This document shows, piece after piece, positions 1-11,500 of a stretch of DNA of 48,275 nucleotides. Origin of the DNA: Ophiosphaerella korrae (taxonomy: Eukaryota > Ascomycota > Dothideomycetes > Pleosporales > Phaeosphaeriaceae); the NCBI GenBank assembly GCA_028456385.1, contig JALNQF010000316.1, forward strand, positions 1 to 48,275, read 5' to 3'. Numbering within the stretch: the stretch's first letter is position 1; the number at the start of each line of letters is the position of its first letter. Position numbers and translations under genes: made by a program. The notes under the pieces were generated by a model. It worked only from the letters and a program-made list of their open reading frames with translations, was not told where the DNA came from and searched no databases.

Positions 1-416
1 CTATTATATTATACGTAATTAGGCTAGGTAATATAGCGTAGTAGAATATATAACTATTTAGTAGTAAATACTCTAGAATAAACGCTCTAGAGTAAATACT
101 CTAGAATAAGTACTCTAGAGTAAACGCTCTAGAGTAAGCGCTTAAAAATAAATACTAGATAGTAAGTATATAAGAACGTTAATAGACCTTTATAGACTAT
201 TATATTTAATTTCTTCTTTACTTCTTATCTTAATAGAGTATTATAACTAATACTTTAATTAAATTCTTATCTATCTATTAATACTTATATACCTTATAAT
301 ACTCTAATAAGAGCTAACTATTAATTAAGTTAAGTAACTATCTTATTTATTAACTTTACTTATTTTATAGAAGCTTACTTACTTTTATTACTTTTACTTA
401 GTTCTAAAGTCTTAAT
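1..416. mobile_element. LTR-like segment of element family D (left-edge copy)
   Basis: This AT-rich segment matches 45921-46336 base for base in register (constant offset 45920, no gap seen), with scattered transition differences. The second copy is followed by gag/pol-like sequence, so the shared block is probably an LTR or LTR plus leader. Its left end lies outside the window. It carries five copies of a 14-bp repeat. Homology to the other copy stops abruptly near 416. Confidence 0.6.
71..140. repeat. 14-bp tandem repeat, five units
   Basis: Five head-to-tail units of the form CTCTAGAGTAAACG occur without spacing, each containing the palindrome CTCTAGAG (or CTCTAGAA after mutation). The same five-unit array recurs at 45991-46060. 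Confidence 0.85.
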
Positions 417-1017
417 AAGTATTTACTTAAGTACTTAGAGCTCTAAAGTATACTATTTATAATACTTAAGTTTTTTTTATAGCTTAGTATTTCTTTATTA
501 TAAGCTTATAAGTAGTTACTTCTTTTACTATTACTAGGCTCTTTAGTTTAAGTTAAACTAGTTTGTTAGTATAGATATTAGAGACGTTATTAGCTTCTAG
601 ATTAACTAGCTACTAAATACTTAGCTTAAAAGTATTATAATAAAGTTATATAAACTATACTAGCTATTATAAGTACTTATTAAGTAGAGTAGTACTTTTA
701 TTAAGTAGAGTAATCTTATTATAAGATATTATAAGTATTTAAGTAATAGATAAGATAAGATAAAATAGAATAAAAGTATACTAAGCTTATAATCTCTTAC
801 TATAGTATATAGGATAGAACTATTAAGTAATTTTTAGTACTAAGTTTATAACTATTATAAGATATAAGCTTAAAAATAAGTAAAAAATAATTATTAATTA
901 AAGAGCTATCTAAGCTAAGCTACTTATATATAGTAGAGTAGCTTAAATAGCTTATATAGCTTACTTACTACTATAAGCTTACTTAAATTATATAGAGTAA
1001 AGCTCTAACTTATAATA
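417..1017. other. AT-rich degenerate sequence, unassigned
   Basis: This stretch is TpA-rich with no open frame and no match to the other repeats in the window that I could see. It lies between the family D segment and the gag fragment of element B, and is probably a further RIP-degraded repeat. Confidence 0.5.
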
Positions 1018-1177
1018 AAAAGCTACTATATAAAAAATTACTAGTTAAAAAAAAAAAAGAATATAGTATATTATAAATATAAAAAACTAAAATACTTTAT
1101 AAAAGACTATAAAAGTAAAGACTTTAAAAAAGAGGCTTAGTTAAAAGTAACTAAGAGTAAAAAAAAAGTACTAAAAG
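1018..1177 (+). mobile_element. Element B, 5' fragment (gag zinc-knuckle region)
   Basis: This piece aligns with 2660-2815 of element A (same gag zinc-knuckle and linker region) but is more heavily mutated. It ends at 1177 where element A begins and resumes at 8569, so it is the left part of an older copy of the same family interrupted by A. It ends with AAAAG (1173-1177), repeated at 8564-8568 as the target duplication of A. Its own 5' end is lost near 1018. Confidence 0.75.
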
Positions 1178-1667
1178 TGTTATAGTTATAACAAGAGAAA
1201 ACTAATTCGAGCTAATTAGTCTCGCTATAGACGATAACGTATATAACCTATAGGAGAATAAGTTAGATTAGGAAGCTAACTATAATAGGGACACGTAATA
1301 AATTCGCGATTTACAATCTTAGTAAATATAAAGTATAAAGCTAAGTACGTAACGAATTTGTAATTTGCGATCTTAGTAAATACAAAGTATAAAGCTAAGT
1401 ACGTAATAAATTTACAATTCGCGATCTTAGTAAATACAAAGTACGAAGCTAGCTAAGAAATATAGGTATATAGTTAGTAGGATGTATATTATTAGGATAG
1501 TATTAGTAATTTAATCTATTAACTATAGAACGCTAGTATAAAATAGTTGTAAAACATCTTCTACTATTTATAGTTATTATAGATCTTAATACAAGCTTTT
1601 ATTATTAACTCTTAATCTACTAACTCTAATATAAGTACCTATAGTCGACGATAGGTAGCCTATAATA
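1178..1667 (+). repeat. Element A 5' LTR
   Basis: It is the same length (490 bp) as the 3' LTR and has the same internal layout, including three tandem 54-bp units at 1293-1346, 1347-1400 and 1401-1454. The units start ACGTAA and end AAGCTAAGT or AAGCTAGCT. Confidence 0.9.
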
Positions 1668-2880
1668 TCTTACTAATTTAGTTATTACAAGAAGCGAAGC
1701 GTAAGTAGCGTATAGTCTAGCTAACACGATAGTAGAAAGTTTAACTAAATAATTAGGTAAAGCCCCTAAGAGTAGTCTAGAATTAGATAGCACTATATAG
1801 GAAACAATTAAAGGTTATCTTAACTAGCTAATTAATAACAAAGAAGATATAAAAATAGTAATTAACGCCTTAGAAACGTAGAACAAAAAACTACAAGATT
1901 ACGCAAAATAGAATAAGGTATAAATTAAAGTAATTATTTAAGGATAGAATTAAATAGAACTAATTACGCAACGTCTAGTAATAAGTGTAATAAAGAAACT
2001 ACCTAAAATACCTATTCTTAAGAAGTTTAATAAAACAAGAAAAAATCTAAGACCCTTTATTATATTAGTATAACTCTAGATAGATATACAACTACTATAC
2101 TTTAATATAGAAGAAAAGAAGGTAATATATATTAGATTATACCTTAAAGAAGACGCTATAAGATAGTATAAACCTTACTAGATAGATTATATAATATATT
2201 TACTAATAACCTAAAAGGATAAAACTAGAGCTATTTTTAGAAGTTATAAATACTTTACTAAACAAATAAGAGTAGCGTTTAGAGATATAAATATTACCTA
2301 ATAAGCTAAAGAATAGCTAGAGAAGCTTATATAGAACTAGAGTGTTCCTAAGTATATATTATAGTTTAAATAACTATTATAAAATATAGAATAAAACAAG
2401 TTAGCTCTAATATTACGATTTAAATAAGGACTTAACCCTAAGATCTAATATAAGATAATATATATAGAAAAACTAAGGATACTAGAAGCCCTAAAGTAAT
2501 AAGTAATATAAATTAATAATAATCTTTAAGAATAGAAGAAGAATAAGTATAGAAGTTATACCTAAAACTACAATAAAGGAGACCTAATAGTCCTTAACGC
2601 TAATAAGGATAAGAAGAGAAAGAAAAATAAAGACTTTACATACTTTAACTATAGTAAACTAGGCTACTATATAAAAGACTACTAATTACAAAAGAAAAAG
2701 GATATAGTATATTATAAATACAAGAAACTAAGATACTTTATAAAAGACTATAAAAGTAAAGACCTAAAGAAAGAAACTTAGTTAAAAACAACTAAAAAGA
2801 AGAAAGAAGCACTATAAGTATAAGCTAAACTTTAAGAGAAAGTAGCTAGGAGTAAAGAAGTATAATATATAATACTCTAC
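1668..2880 (+). pseudogene. Element A gag relic with two converted CCHC zinc knuckles
   Basis: Translation in the + direction shows a gag-like region with many stops. Two zinc knuckles of the CX2CX4HX4C type are recognisable at 2641-2682 and 2710-2751, but every cysteine and histidine codon reads as tyrosine (TGC/TGT to TAC/TAT, CAC/CAT to TAC/TAT). The residue spacing is kept, for example YFNYSKLGYYIKDY where CFNCGKLGHYIKDC is expected. These are the transitions RIP makes. The start of gag cannot be fixed. Confidence 0.75.
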
Positions 2881-5800
2881 TAAACCTTTTATTATAATAA
2901 TAACTACTATATATACTTTTTTAGTAAATAGAGAGTAGTATAGTTCCTATAGAAATAGAGATATAGAGTAGCTATAATAAAAGAGAGAATAAAAGCTTAG
3001 CTAGAAGAAATAGCCTAAGTAATAGACTTACTAGTAGAAGATCTAAAAGGAGAAGAGCCCCTAGTACTATTAATCTAGGCTAAAAGACTAGTACTAGATA
3101 AAGAGACTACTATAGCTACCTCTAAAAGACTATAAAGAAGTAAGAAACAAGTTAGTATAAGAGATATAGAGTATACCTAGCTAATAATATATAGTTATAA
3201 TAGTTATATAATAAGTAATATAGATAAATAAAATAAAGACTAGAAGTTTATTTAGATATACTTAATAGTTATAAGTATAGAGGAAGTATATAAAGACTAG
3301 AAAGAACGTAATCCTAAAGAAACTAAGTTTATACTATTTTAAGAATAGATAAAGTAATATATAGTTATAGTAGGAAGAATACCTATACCTAAAGAATAGT
3401 AATACTTTATAAAAAAAACGTAATAGATTAATAAAGCTTATATACTAAGAATACTAGTAGTATACTATATCCTAATAATAGATACACTTAGTAAAGACAA
3501 ATACTAGGAAGGAGATAATAAGATAATAGACTTAAAATATCTAGTATACTTTAAAGTATTATAGATATCTTACTTAGATAAGAACTATATTATATATAGG
3601 AACCCTAAAGTAAATAATAACGTATAGCTTATAAGAAGAAAAGGCTATAATTATATAAGAGTAATCTTAGTAGAAGATATCTAAGGATAGGAAATAATCT
3701 TAGAAGATAGATACTTAGTAGTAAGACCTAGATCTAAATTAATAAAGAAGTACGTCTAAGAAAGACTATAGTATAAATATATAAATAATAAATATCTAAA
3801 ATATAAAGAATATAAACTTAGAATAGGGCTATAGCTTTAGAAAAATAGATAATTTAACAAATTACTAAAGTAAGAAAAGCTAGAAGGTATAAGAGGCTTA
3901 TATATTACAAAGATAAGTATATACTAAAGAAAAGAAGTATAATTAATAATTAATAGTAGAGCTATAAAAAACTTTATATCTAAGAAGTTTATAGAAATAT
4001 AAGGAATACGCTATATAATAAAGAAATACCCTCGATAATTAAGTATAATTAAAGGAAAACTATTCTAAGAACCTATATAGTTTAAGATAATACCTTTAAT
4101 ATTAAGGTTAAAAGGACTAGAAATTAAGAATATAGTTATAGATATAACAATAATTAATAACAAATAAGATATTATATTAGGTATACTATAGTTATAGATA
4201 ACTAACCTAAGAATTAATTAGAGAACTAGATAAATTAGCTATAGTAAAATAGATATACTAAAAGCTAATATAAGTATATATAAAGGAGAATTCCTAAAAG
4301 AATATAAGAAATAGGAAAAATAGCTTATTAAGCTAAAAGACTACCTTCTAGAATATTAACTATAGGACTTAGTAATAGAACTAGAAGAAAGAAAAGACAT
4401 AGGATAGAGCCTAGTCTATAGAAAGATAGAAGAAAAATCTAAAATTAAATAAACGTTTATTTAAAACGCAATAAAGAAAAGATAGATAAAAGAATCTAAA
4501 TCCTTAGTAGTATATAAACTTATATTTGTAGATAAAAAAAAAATAAGTAATAAGAGACTCTACGTAGATTTTAGAAAAACTAACGTAATTACTAATAAAA
4601 ACTAATACCTACTACTATAAATAGATAGAATATAAAATAAACTATAAAGAGTAAGAATCTTTACAAAACTAGATATCTAAAACGCCTACTACTAAATTAG
4701 AATTAAAGAAGGTAATAAGTAGAAAATAGTATTTAGAATATAGTATAGACTATACAAATATTTAGTTATACTATTTAGCTTAACAAACGTACTAGTAGTA
4801 TTCTAAGAAAGAATTAACAAAGTACTAAGAGAGTACTTAGATATATTTATATTTATATACTTAGATAATATCCTTATATTTTTAGAAATAGAGGAAGAAC
4901 ACGTACAATATATATATAAAGTACTAGAGAAACTAGTAGAAAATAAACTATTTTTTAAAATAAGAAAATACAAATTTTATATAAAGATAATAGATTTCTT
5001 TAGATTTATTATTAAACTAGGAAAAATTAAGATCAACTTAGAAAAGATTAGATTAATTAACAAATAGCTAATACTAAGAAACCTAAAAGAAGTATAGTAA
5101 TTTTATAGACTAGTTAACTTTTGTAAAAAGTTAATAGTAAAATAGTCTAAAGATATAAAACTAATAATAAGACTTATAAAGAAAGATACGCTATTTAAAT
5201 AGATAAAAGAATATAAAGAAGTATTTAAAAAGATTAAGAAGAAGTTTATAGAAAACCTAGTTATTAGAATATATAACCTAGACCTACTAGTAATAGTAAA
5301 AACAAACGCATCTAATTTAGTCTATAGAATAGCACTAATATAAGAAGACCTAAAGACTAATAAAAAATACTTAGTTAAATATTTTTCTAAAAAGATAAAG
5401 ATAGCTAAACTTAATTACTTAATCTATAACAAAGAAATACTAGTAATCTATAAAGTATTTAAATAATAGAGAGTATACCTACAAGGAGTAAAGTATTAGA
5501 TAAAAGTATATATAGACTATAAGAATCTTATAAGATTTATAATAAATAAAGAACTATTATAATACTATATAAGATAGTAGGAATTTCTATTAACGTTTAA
5601 TATAGAAATTATATATATAAAAGGGAAAGATAACTAATTTATAGATACCTTTAGTAGAAGACTAGACTTATAAGAAGAAGTAAGCGCTACTAGTATAGTT
5701 CTAGTTAAGAACAAGGAAGGACACCTAGTCCTAAATATATCTAAGATAGCCGCAATACTTAAAAGAACAAGTAGTAAGCTAGATAAATAGATTTAGAGAA

Positions 5801-7420
5801 TAATAAAAGAAGTATCTAAAGAAATAGAGAAATTAGAAATCTAAGAAGGATTTATAAGAGCCTATAGAAGAATATATATTCTAAATAAAATTTAAAGAGA
5901 GTTTATACAATAATTCTATAAATTACTAGTATATAGTTACTAAAGAATTAAAAAAATATTAGATAGGCTACTATAAGACTACTATATTCTAAAAGCAAGA
6001 TAATTAGTAATAAAAGTACTATAAGACTATATAGAATACTATAGAAATAAGTATAATAGATATATACTATATAGAATATTATAACTAGTAAAAATACTAA
6101 AGTAACTATAGAGAGTTATTACAATAGACTTTATTATAAAACTACTAAAGTCTAAAGACCTAATATTAAGAATTAAATACAATAGAATTATAACTATAGT
6201 AGATAAACTTATAAAGTATACGTACTTTAGACTATATAAAAAAAAAAGTAGGATAAAGGTTACTATATACTAGGTTCTAGGAACTATAATTAGTTAATAT
6301 AGACTACTAGACAAGATTATTATAGATAGAGATATACGATTTATATTAAAACTATAAGAAATAATAATAGTGTAATTAGGAATATAACACGTAATATCTA
6401 TAGTATATTAACTATAAACTAATAGATAGTTAGAACGAATAAATTAAATAGTAGAACAATACTTAAGATACTACTTTAACTACAACTAGAATAACTAGGT
6501 ATAGCTACTACCTATAGTATAGTTAGTATATAATAGCGCAAAGAATATAGTAATAGGAGTATTACTCTTTTTTATAAACTATAGATTTAAACCTAATATA
6601 TATTAGATACTAAGAAATTAAATATCTTAGTCTTTAAAAGGAGTGTAAGGACAGCATACTACTAAGCCAATCCTAACAAAAAGGGGCTAATAGCTAGTTA
6701 AGCTATTGCAGTAGTATATAATATATATACTAGTTATTATCGCTTGAAGTTCTTCGAACTCGCTTAGGGTTGTACTAAGTTGTATGCGGTGGAATATACT
6801 AGCCGACAGAGCTAGCACGCGCTAGTTACTCAGCCTAGTAGAGCTCGTCGACAGCGCTAAGCGTACCCTAATAGCTCCCCGCCCTAGACCCCTTATAAGG
6901 AGAAAACTTTGCTAATAAACTTAAAGATATACGTAACTAACTAAGATAGGACGTAGAATTCCTATAAGATTGTATAGCTAAGTACTATAATAGGAAATAT
7001 AAAGAAGGACCCTAATTTAGAGAGAGAGAAAAAGTATAGTTAGTACGTAAGAATATTAAGAGCAAACGCCTAAGTCTAAAATTAGACTACGTTAAGATAA
7101 AACTATATAAAATTAAAGAAGAAGTTACACTAGTTATATTTAGACTAAAGCTACTAAATAAGATAAAGATATACCTAATATTCTATATAGCTCTACTAGA
7201 ACAAGTACTATAAAACGTAGAACTACTAGTGTATAAAGTAGATACGTATAGAAAATAAGAAAAATAAGAAGTTAAAAAAATCCTATAATACTAGTTCTAT
7301 AATAGAAGAAACTATTACTTAGTAGAATAGATAGGTATAGACAAAAAAGGATAACTATAAGAGAAAATATAGGAACTAGAGGATAATCTTAATTACTCTA
7401 AGAAACTAAAAGACTTCTAA
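2881..7420 (+). pseudogene. Element A pol relic (protease, RT, RNase H, integrase)
   Basis: Conserved Ty3/Gypsy motifs survive between stops. The RT active-site block near 4838-4884 reads IFIYLDNILIF, so the second catalytic aspartate of YLDD is now asparagine (GAT to AAT at 4867-4869). Near 5410-5463 LNYLIYNKEILVIYKVFK matches the RNase H region usually written NYPIYDKEMLAI. Near 6115-6150 an integrase-type VITIDFIIKLLKS stretch is present. The region is interrupted by the solo LTR at 6644-6897. No active product is possible. Confidence 0.8.
6644..6897 (+). mobile_element. Solo LTR, family S, copy 1 (TSD AGGAG)
   Basis: A 254-bp insertion starts TGTAAGGAC and ends CCCCTTATA (ancestrally CCCCTTACA). 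It is flanked by AGGAG at 6639-6643 and 6898-6902. The homologous position in element B (about 12391) lacks it, which gives an empty-site comparison. It is the most GC-rich of the three copies, so it was inserted late or escaped most RIP. Confidence 0.9.
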
Positions 7421-8059
7421 AGTTAAAATCCTCTAGAGCGTCTTATAGTAAACTAAGAAAATCTATACTACTAGCGCTAAATAGAGAGGTGTTAAGAACG
7501 CCTAATATAGTAAGAGCTAGTACAGCCTAGACTATATCCTTAAGGTCTATCTTAGCCTCTAAGGTACAAGACTATTTAGATAATTTAGCGTTATTATACG
7601 CCTTTATCTTATAAAGACGCTTAATATAAGAATAAAGATCTACTAGCTTATAAAGAGTTAGCTTATACTTAGCCTTAGCTTTTATAAGCTATAATAATAG
7701 TATCTCTTAAGCCTAGTTAATAGCTCGCCTTATATAATTTAGTAAAAAGAGACTATATAGAAATTAAACACTTATACTCTATAAGAGAAATACTAGATAG
7801 TGTATACTTATATTAAATATTAGCTAGAATATACTTACTATAGTATTTACTATCTTTTAAAGATATAAGACAAGTAAGTTTTAATTAAATATAATAGGCG
7901 TAAAGAAATATTTTAACTCTATTATAAGTAATACAAGTAATAAAAAGAAGTTTATTGTAATTAGAACGTAAAGATATAGAAAATAATAAAGAACTAGAGA
8001 TAAACAAAGAAACTAGACTAATAACCTTAGGCCTAAGATAGAGAAATAAAAACCTATCT

Positions 8060-8073
8060 AAAGAGGGGAATAG
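8060..8073 (+). other. Polypurine tract of element A
   Basis: A purine-rich run (AAAGAGGGGAATAG) lies immediately before the 3' LTR, the usual site for plus-strand priming in Ty3/Gypsy elements. The same position in elements B, C and F keeps a similar purine-rich end. Confidence 0.6.
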
Positions 8074-8563
8074 TATTATAGTTATAATAAGAGAAAACTA
8101 ATTTAAGCTAATTAGTTCTACTATAGACGACAACGTATATAACCTATAAGAGAATAAGTTAGATTAGGAAGCTAACTATAATAGAGATACGTAATAAATT
8201 CGTAATTTATAATCTTAGTAAATACAAAGTATAAAGCTAAGTACGTAATAAATTTATAATTCGCGATCTTAGTAAATATAAAGTATAAAGCTAAGTATGT
8301 AATAAATTTATAATTCGCGATCTTAGTAAATACAAAGTATAAAGCTAGCTAAGAAATATAGGTATATAGTTAGTAGGATATACATTATTAGGATAGTATT
8401 AGTAATTTAATCTATTAACTATAGAACGCTAGTATAAAATAGTTGTAAAATATCTTCTACTATTTATAGTTATTATAGATCCTAATACAAGCTTTTATTA
8501 TTAACTTTTAATCTACTAACTTTAATACAAGTACTTATAGTTAACAATAGGTAGCCTATAACA
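8074..8563 (+). repeat. Element A 3' LTR
   Basis: This is the direct repeat of 1178-1667, also 490 bp, with three 54-bp tandem units. The differences from the 5' LTR are largely transitions, so LTR divergence is inflated by RIP and cannot be read as age. Confidence 0.9.
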
Positions 8564-8568
8564 AAAAG

Positions 8569-11500
8569 TATAAGCTAAACTTTAAAAGAAAATAGTTAGA
8601 AGTAAAGAAATATAATATATAATACTTAATTAGACTTTTTATTATAATAATAACTACTATATATACTTATTTAAAAAGTAAAAAGTAAGATATTTTTTAT
8701 AAAAGTATAGAGTAGTAGTAATAAAAAAAAAATAAAAGTATAGCTAAAAGAAATAGCTTATATAATAAGCTTACTAATAAAAAGCCTAGAAAGAGAAAAG
8801 CTCTAGATACTATTAATCTAAGCTAAAAGACTAGTACTAAATAAAAAAACTACTATAGTTTTCTCTAAAAAACTATAAAGAGATAAGAAATAAGTTAATA
8901 TAAGAGATATAGAATATACCTAGTTAAAAATATATAGTTATTATAGCTATATAATAATAGATATAGTAAAATAAAATAAAGAATAAAAGTTTATTTAGAA
9001 ATACTTACTAGTTATAAGTATAGAAAAGTATATAAAAACTAAAAAGAATATAATCCTAAAGTAATAAAATTTATAATATTCTAATACTAAATAAAGTAAT
9101 ATATAGTTATAGTAAGAAGAATACTTATATAAAGAGAATAGTAGTATCTTATAAGAAAAATATAATAGATTAATAAAGCCTATATACTATAAATACTAAT
9201 AGTATATTATATCTTAGTAATAATAAAACCTAGTATAGATAAGTACTAAGTAAAAGATAATAAAAGAATATATCTCTAAAATCTAATATATAAAGAGATA
9301 TTATAGATATTATACTTAAATATAAACTACTACTTATATAAAGAAGTAAATATATAAAACTATATATAGCTAATATAAAAAAAAAGATATAACTATATAA
9401 AAGTAATTTCTAAAAAGAAAATCTAAGGTTAAAAAATAATTTAAATACTTAATAAAGAATATATATTAATTAGACCTAGACTTAAATTATCTAAAGAATA
9501 TATTTAAGAAAAGCTATAATATAAATATACTTATAATAAATATCTAAAGTATAAAAACTATAAATAAAAGATAAAGTAGTAGCTTTAAAAAGATAGATAA
9601 TTTAGAAAAAAACCTAAGTAAGAAAAGCTAGAAAGTATAGTAAGTATATACATTATAAAATTAAGTAACTTCTAAAAAAAAAGTATAAGTTATAATTAAT
9701 AGTAGAGCTATAAAGAACTTTATATCTAAAAAGTTTATAGAAGAATAAAGAATATACTATATAATAAAGAAATACTCTTAATAACTAAGTATAATTAAAG
9801 AAAAACTATTCTAAAAATTTATTAGGTTTAAAATAGTACTCTCTATATTAAAACTAAAATAACTAAAGATTAGAAATATAGTTAAAGATATAATAATAAT
9901 TAATAATAAATAAAACGTAATATTAGGTATACTATAGTTATAACTAACTAACCTAAGAATTAATTAGAAAATAAAAAGAATTAGCTACTCTAAAAAAGAT
10001 ATATTAAAAGCTAATATAAGTATATATAAAAGAAAATTCCTAAAAGAATATAAAAAATAAGAAAAATAACTTATAGAACCTAATAATTATCTTCTAGAAT
10101 ACTAGCTATAGGATTTAGTAATAGACCTAGAAGAAAGAAAAAACGTAAGATAGAGTCTAGTTTATTAAAAAACTAAAGAAGAATTAAAGATTAAATAAGT
10201 ATTTATTAAAAATATAATAAATAAAAGTTAGATAAAAGAATTAAAATCCTTAGTAGTATATAGACTTATTTTTATAGATAAAAAAGAAATAAATAATAAA
10301 TAACTTTATATAGACTTAAGAAAAATAAATATAATTATAAATAAAACTAATATCTAATACTATATATAGATAAAATATAAAATAGACTATAAAAAGCTTA
10401 AATCTTTATAAAACTAGATATCTAAAATACTTACTACTAGATTAAAATTAAAAAAGGTAATAAATAGAAAATAGTATTTAGAATATAGTATAAACTATTT
10501 AAATATATAGTAATACCTTTTAGATTAATAAATATTCTAGTAGTATTATAAGAAAGAATTAATAAAGTCTTAAGAAAATACTAAGATATATTTATATTTA
10601 TATACTTATATAATATCTTTATATTCTTAGAAATAAGAGAAGAATACGTATAATATATATATAAAGTACTAGAAAAACTAGTAGAGAGTAAATTATTTCT
10701 TAAAATAAAGAAATATAAGTTCTATACTAAAGAAATAGACTTCTTTAAGTTTATTATTAAACTAAGAAAAATATAAATAGACTCTAATAAAATTAAAGTA
10801 ATTTAAGAATAGCTAATATTAATAAACTTATAAGAAGTATAGTAGTTTTATAAGTTAGTAAACTTTTATAGAAAACTAATAGTAAAATAGTTTAAAAATA
10901 TAGAACTATTAATAAAACTTATAAAAAAAGATATACTATTTAAATAAATATAAGAATATATTAAAGTATTTAATAAGATTAAATAGAAGTTTATAGAAAA
11001 TATAGTTATTAGAATATATAACCTAGACTTACTAGTAATAGTAAAAATAGACGTATCTAATTTAGTTTATAGAATAGTACTAATATAAGAAGACTAGAAT
11101 ATAAAATAAGAATACTTAGTTAAATACTTTTCTAAAAAAATAAAGCTAGTAGAACTTAACTACTTAATTTATAATAAAGAAATACTAGTAATTTATAAAG
11201 CCTTTAAATAATAGAGAATATACTTATAAAAAGTAAAATACTAAATAAAAGTCTATATAGACTATAGAAATTATATAAGATTTATATTAAATAAAGACCT
11301 ATTATAATAATATATAAGATAGTAGGAATTTTTATTAATATTTAACTTTAAAATTATATATACTAAGAGTAAAAATAACTAATTTATAGATACTAAAAGT
11401 AGAAAACTAGATTTATAAAATAAAGTAAATACTACTAGTAAAGTTTTAGTTAAAAATAAAGATAAATACTTAGTCCTAAATGTACCTAAAATAGCTATAA

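Larger units (their letters stand above)
1178..8563 (+). mobile_element. Element A: full-length RIP-degraded Ty3/Gypsy LTR retrotransposon nested in element B
   Basis: Two 490-bp direct repeats (1178-1667 and 8074-8563) begin TGTTATAG or its mutated form and end CTATAACA or CTATAATA. They bracket gag and pol relics in the + orientation. The insertion is flanked by AAAAG at 1173-1177 and 8564-8568. The order gag, protease-like, RT, RNase H, integrase is that of Ty3/Gypsy. Every frame is full of TAA/TAG stops, and the composition is dominated by TA dinucleotides, as expected from RIP. A solo LTR of another family (6644-6897) is inserted near the 3' end. Without it the element is about 7.1 kb. 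It is non-autonomous now. Confidence 0.9.
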
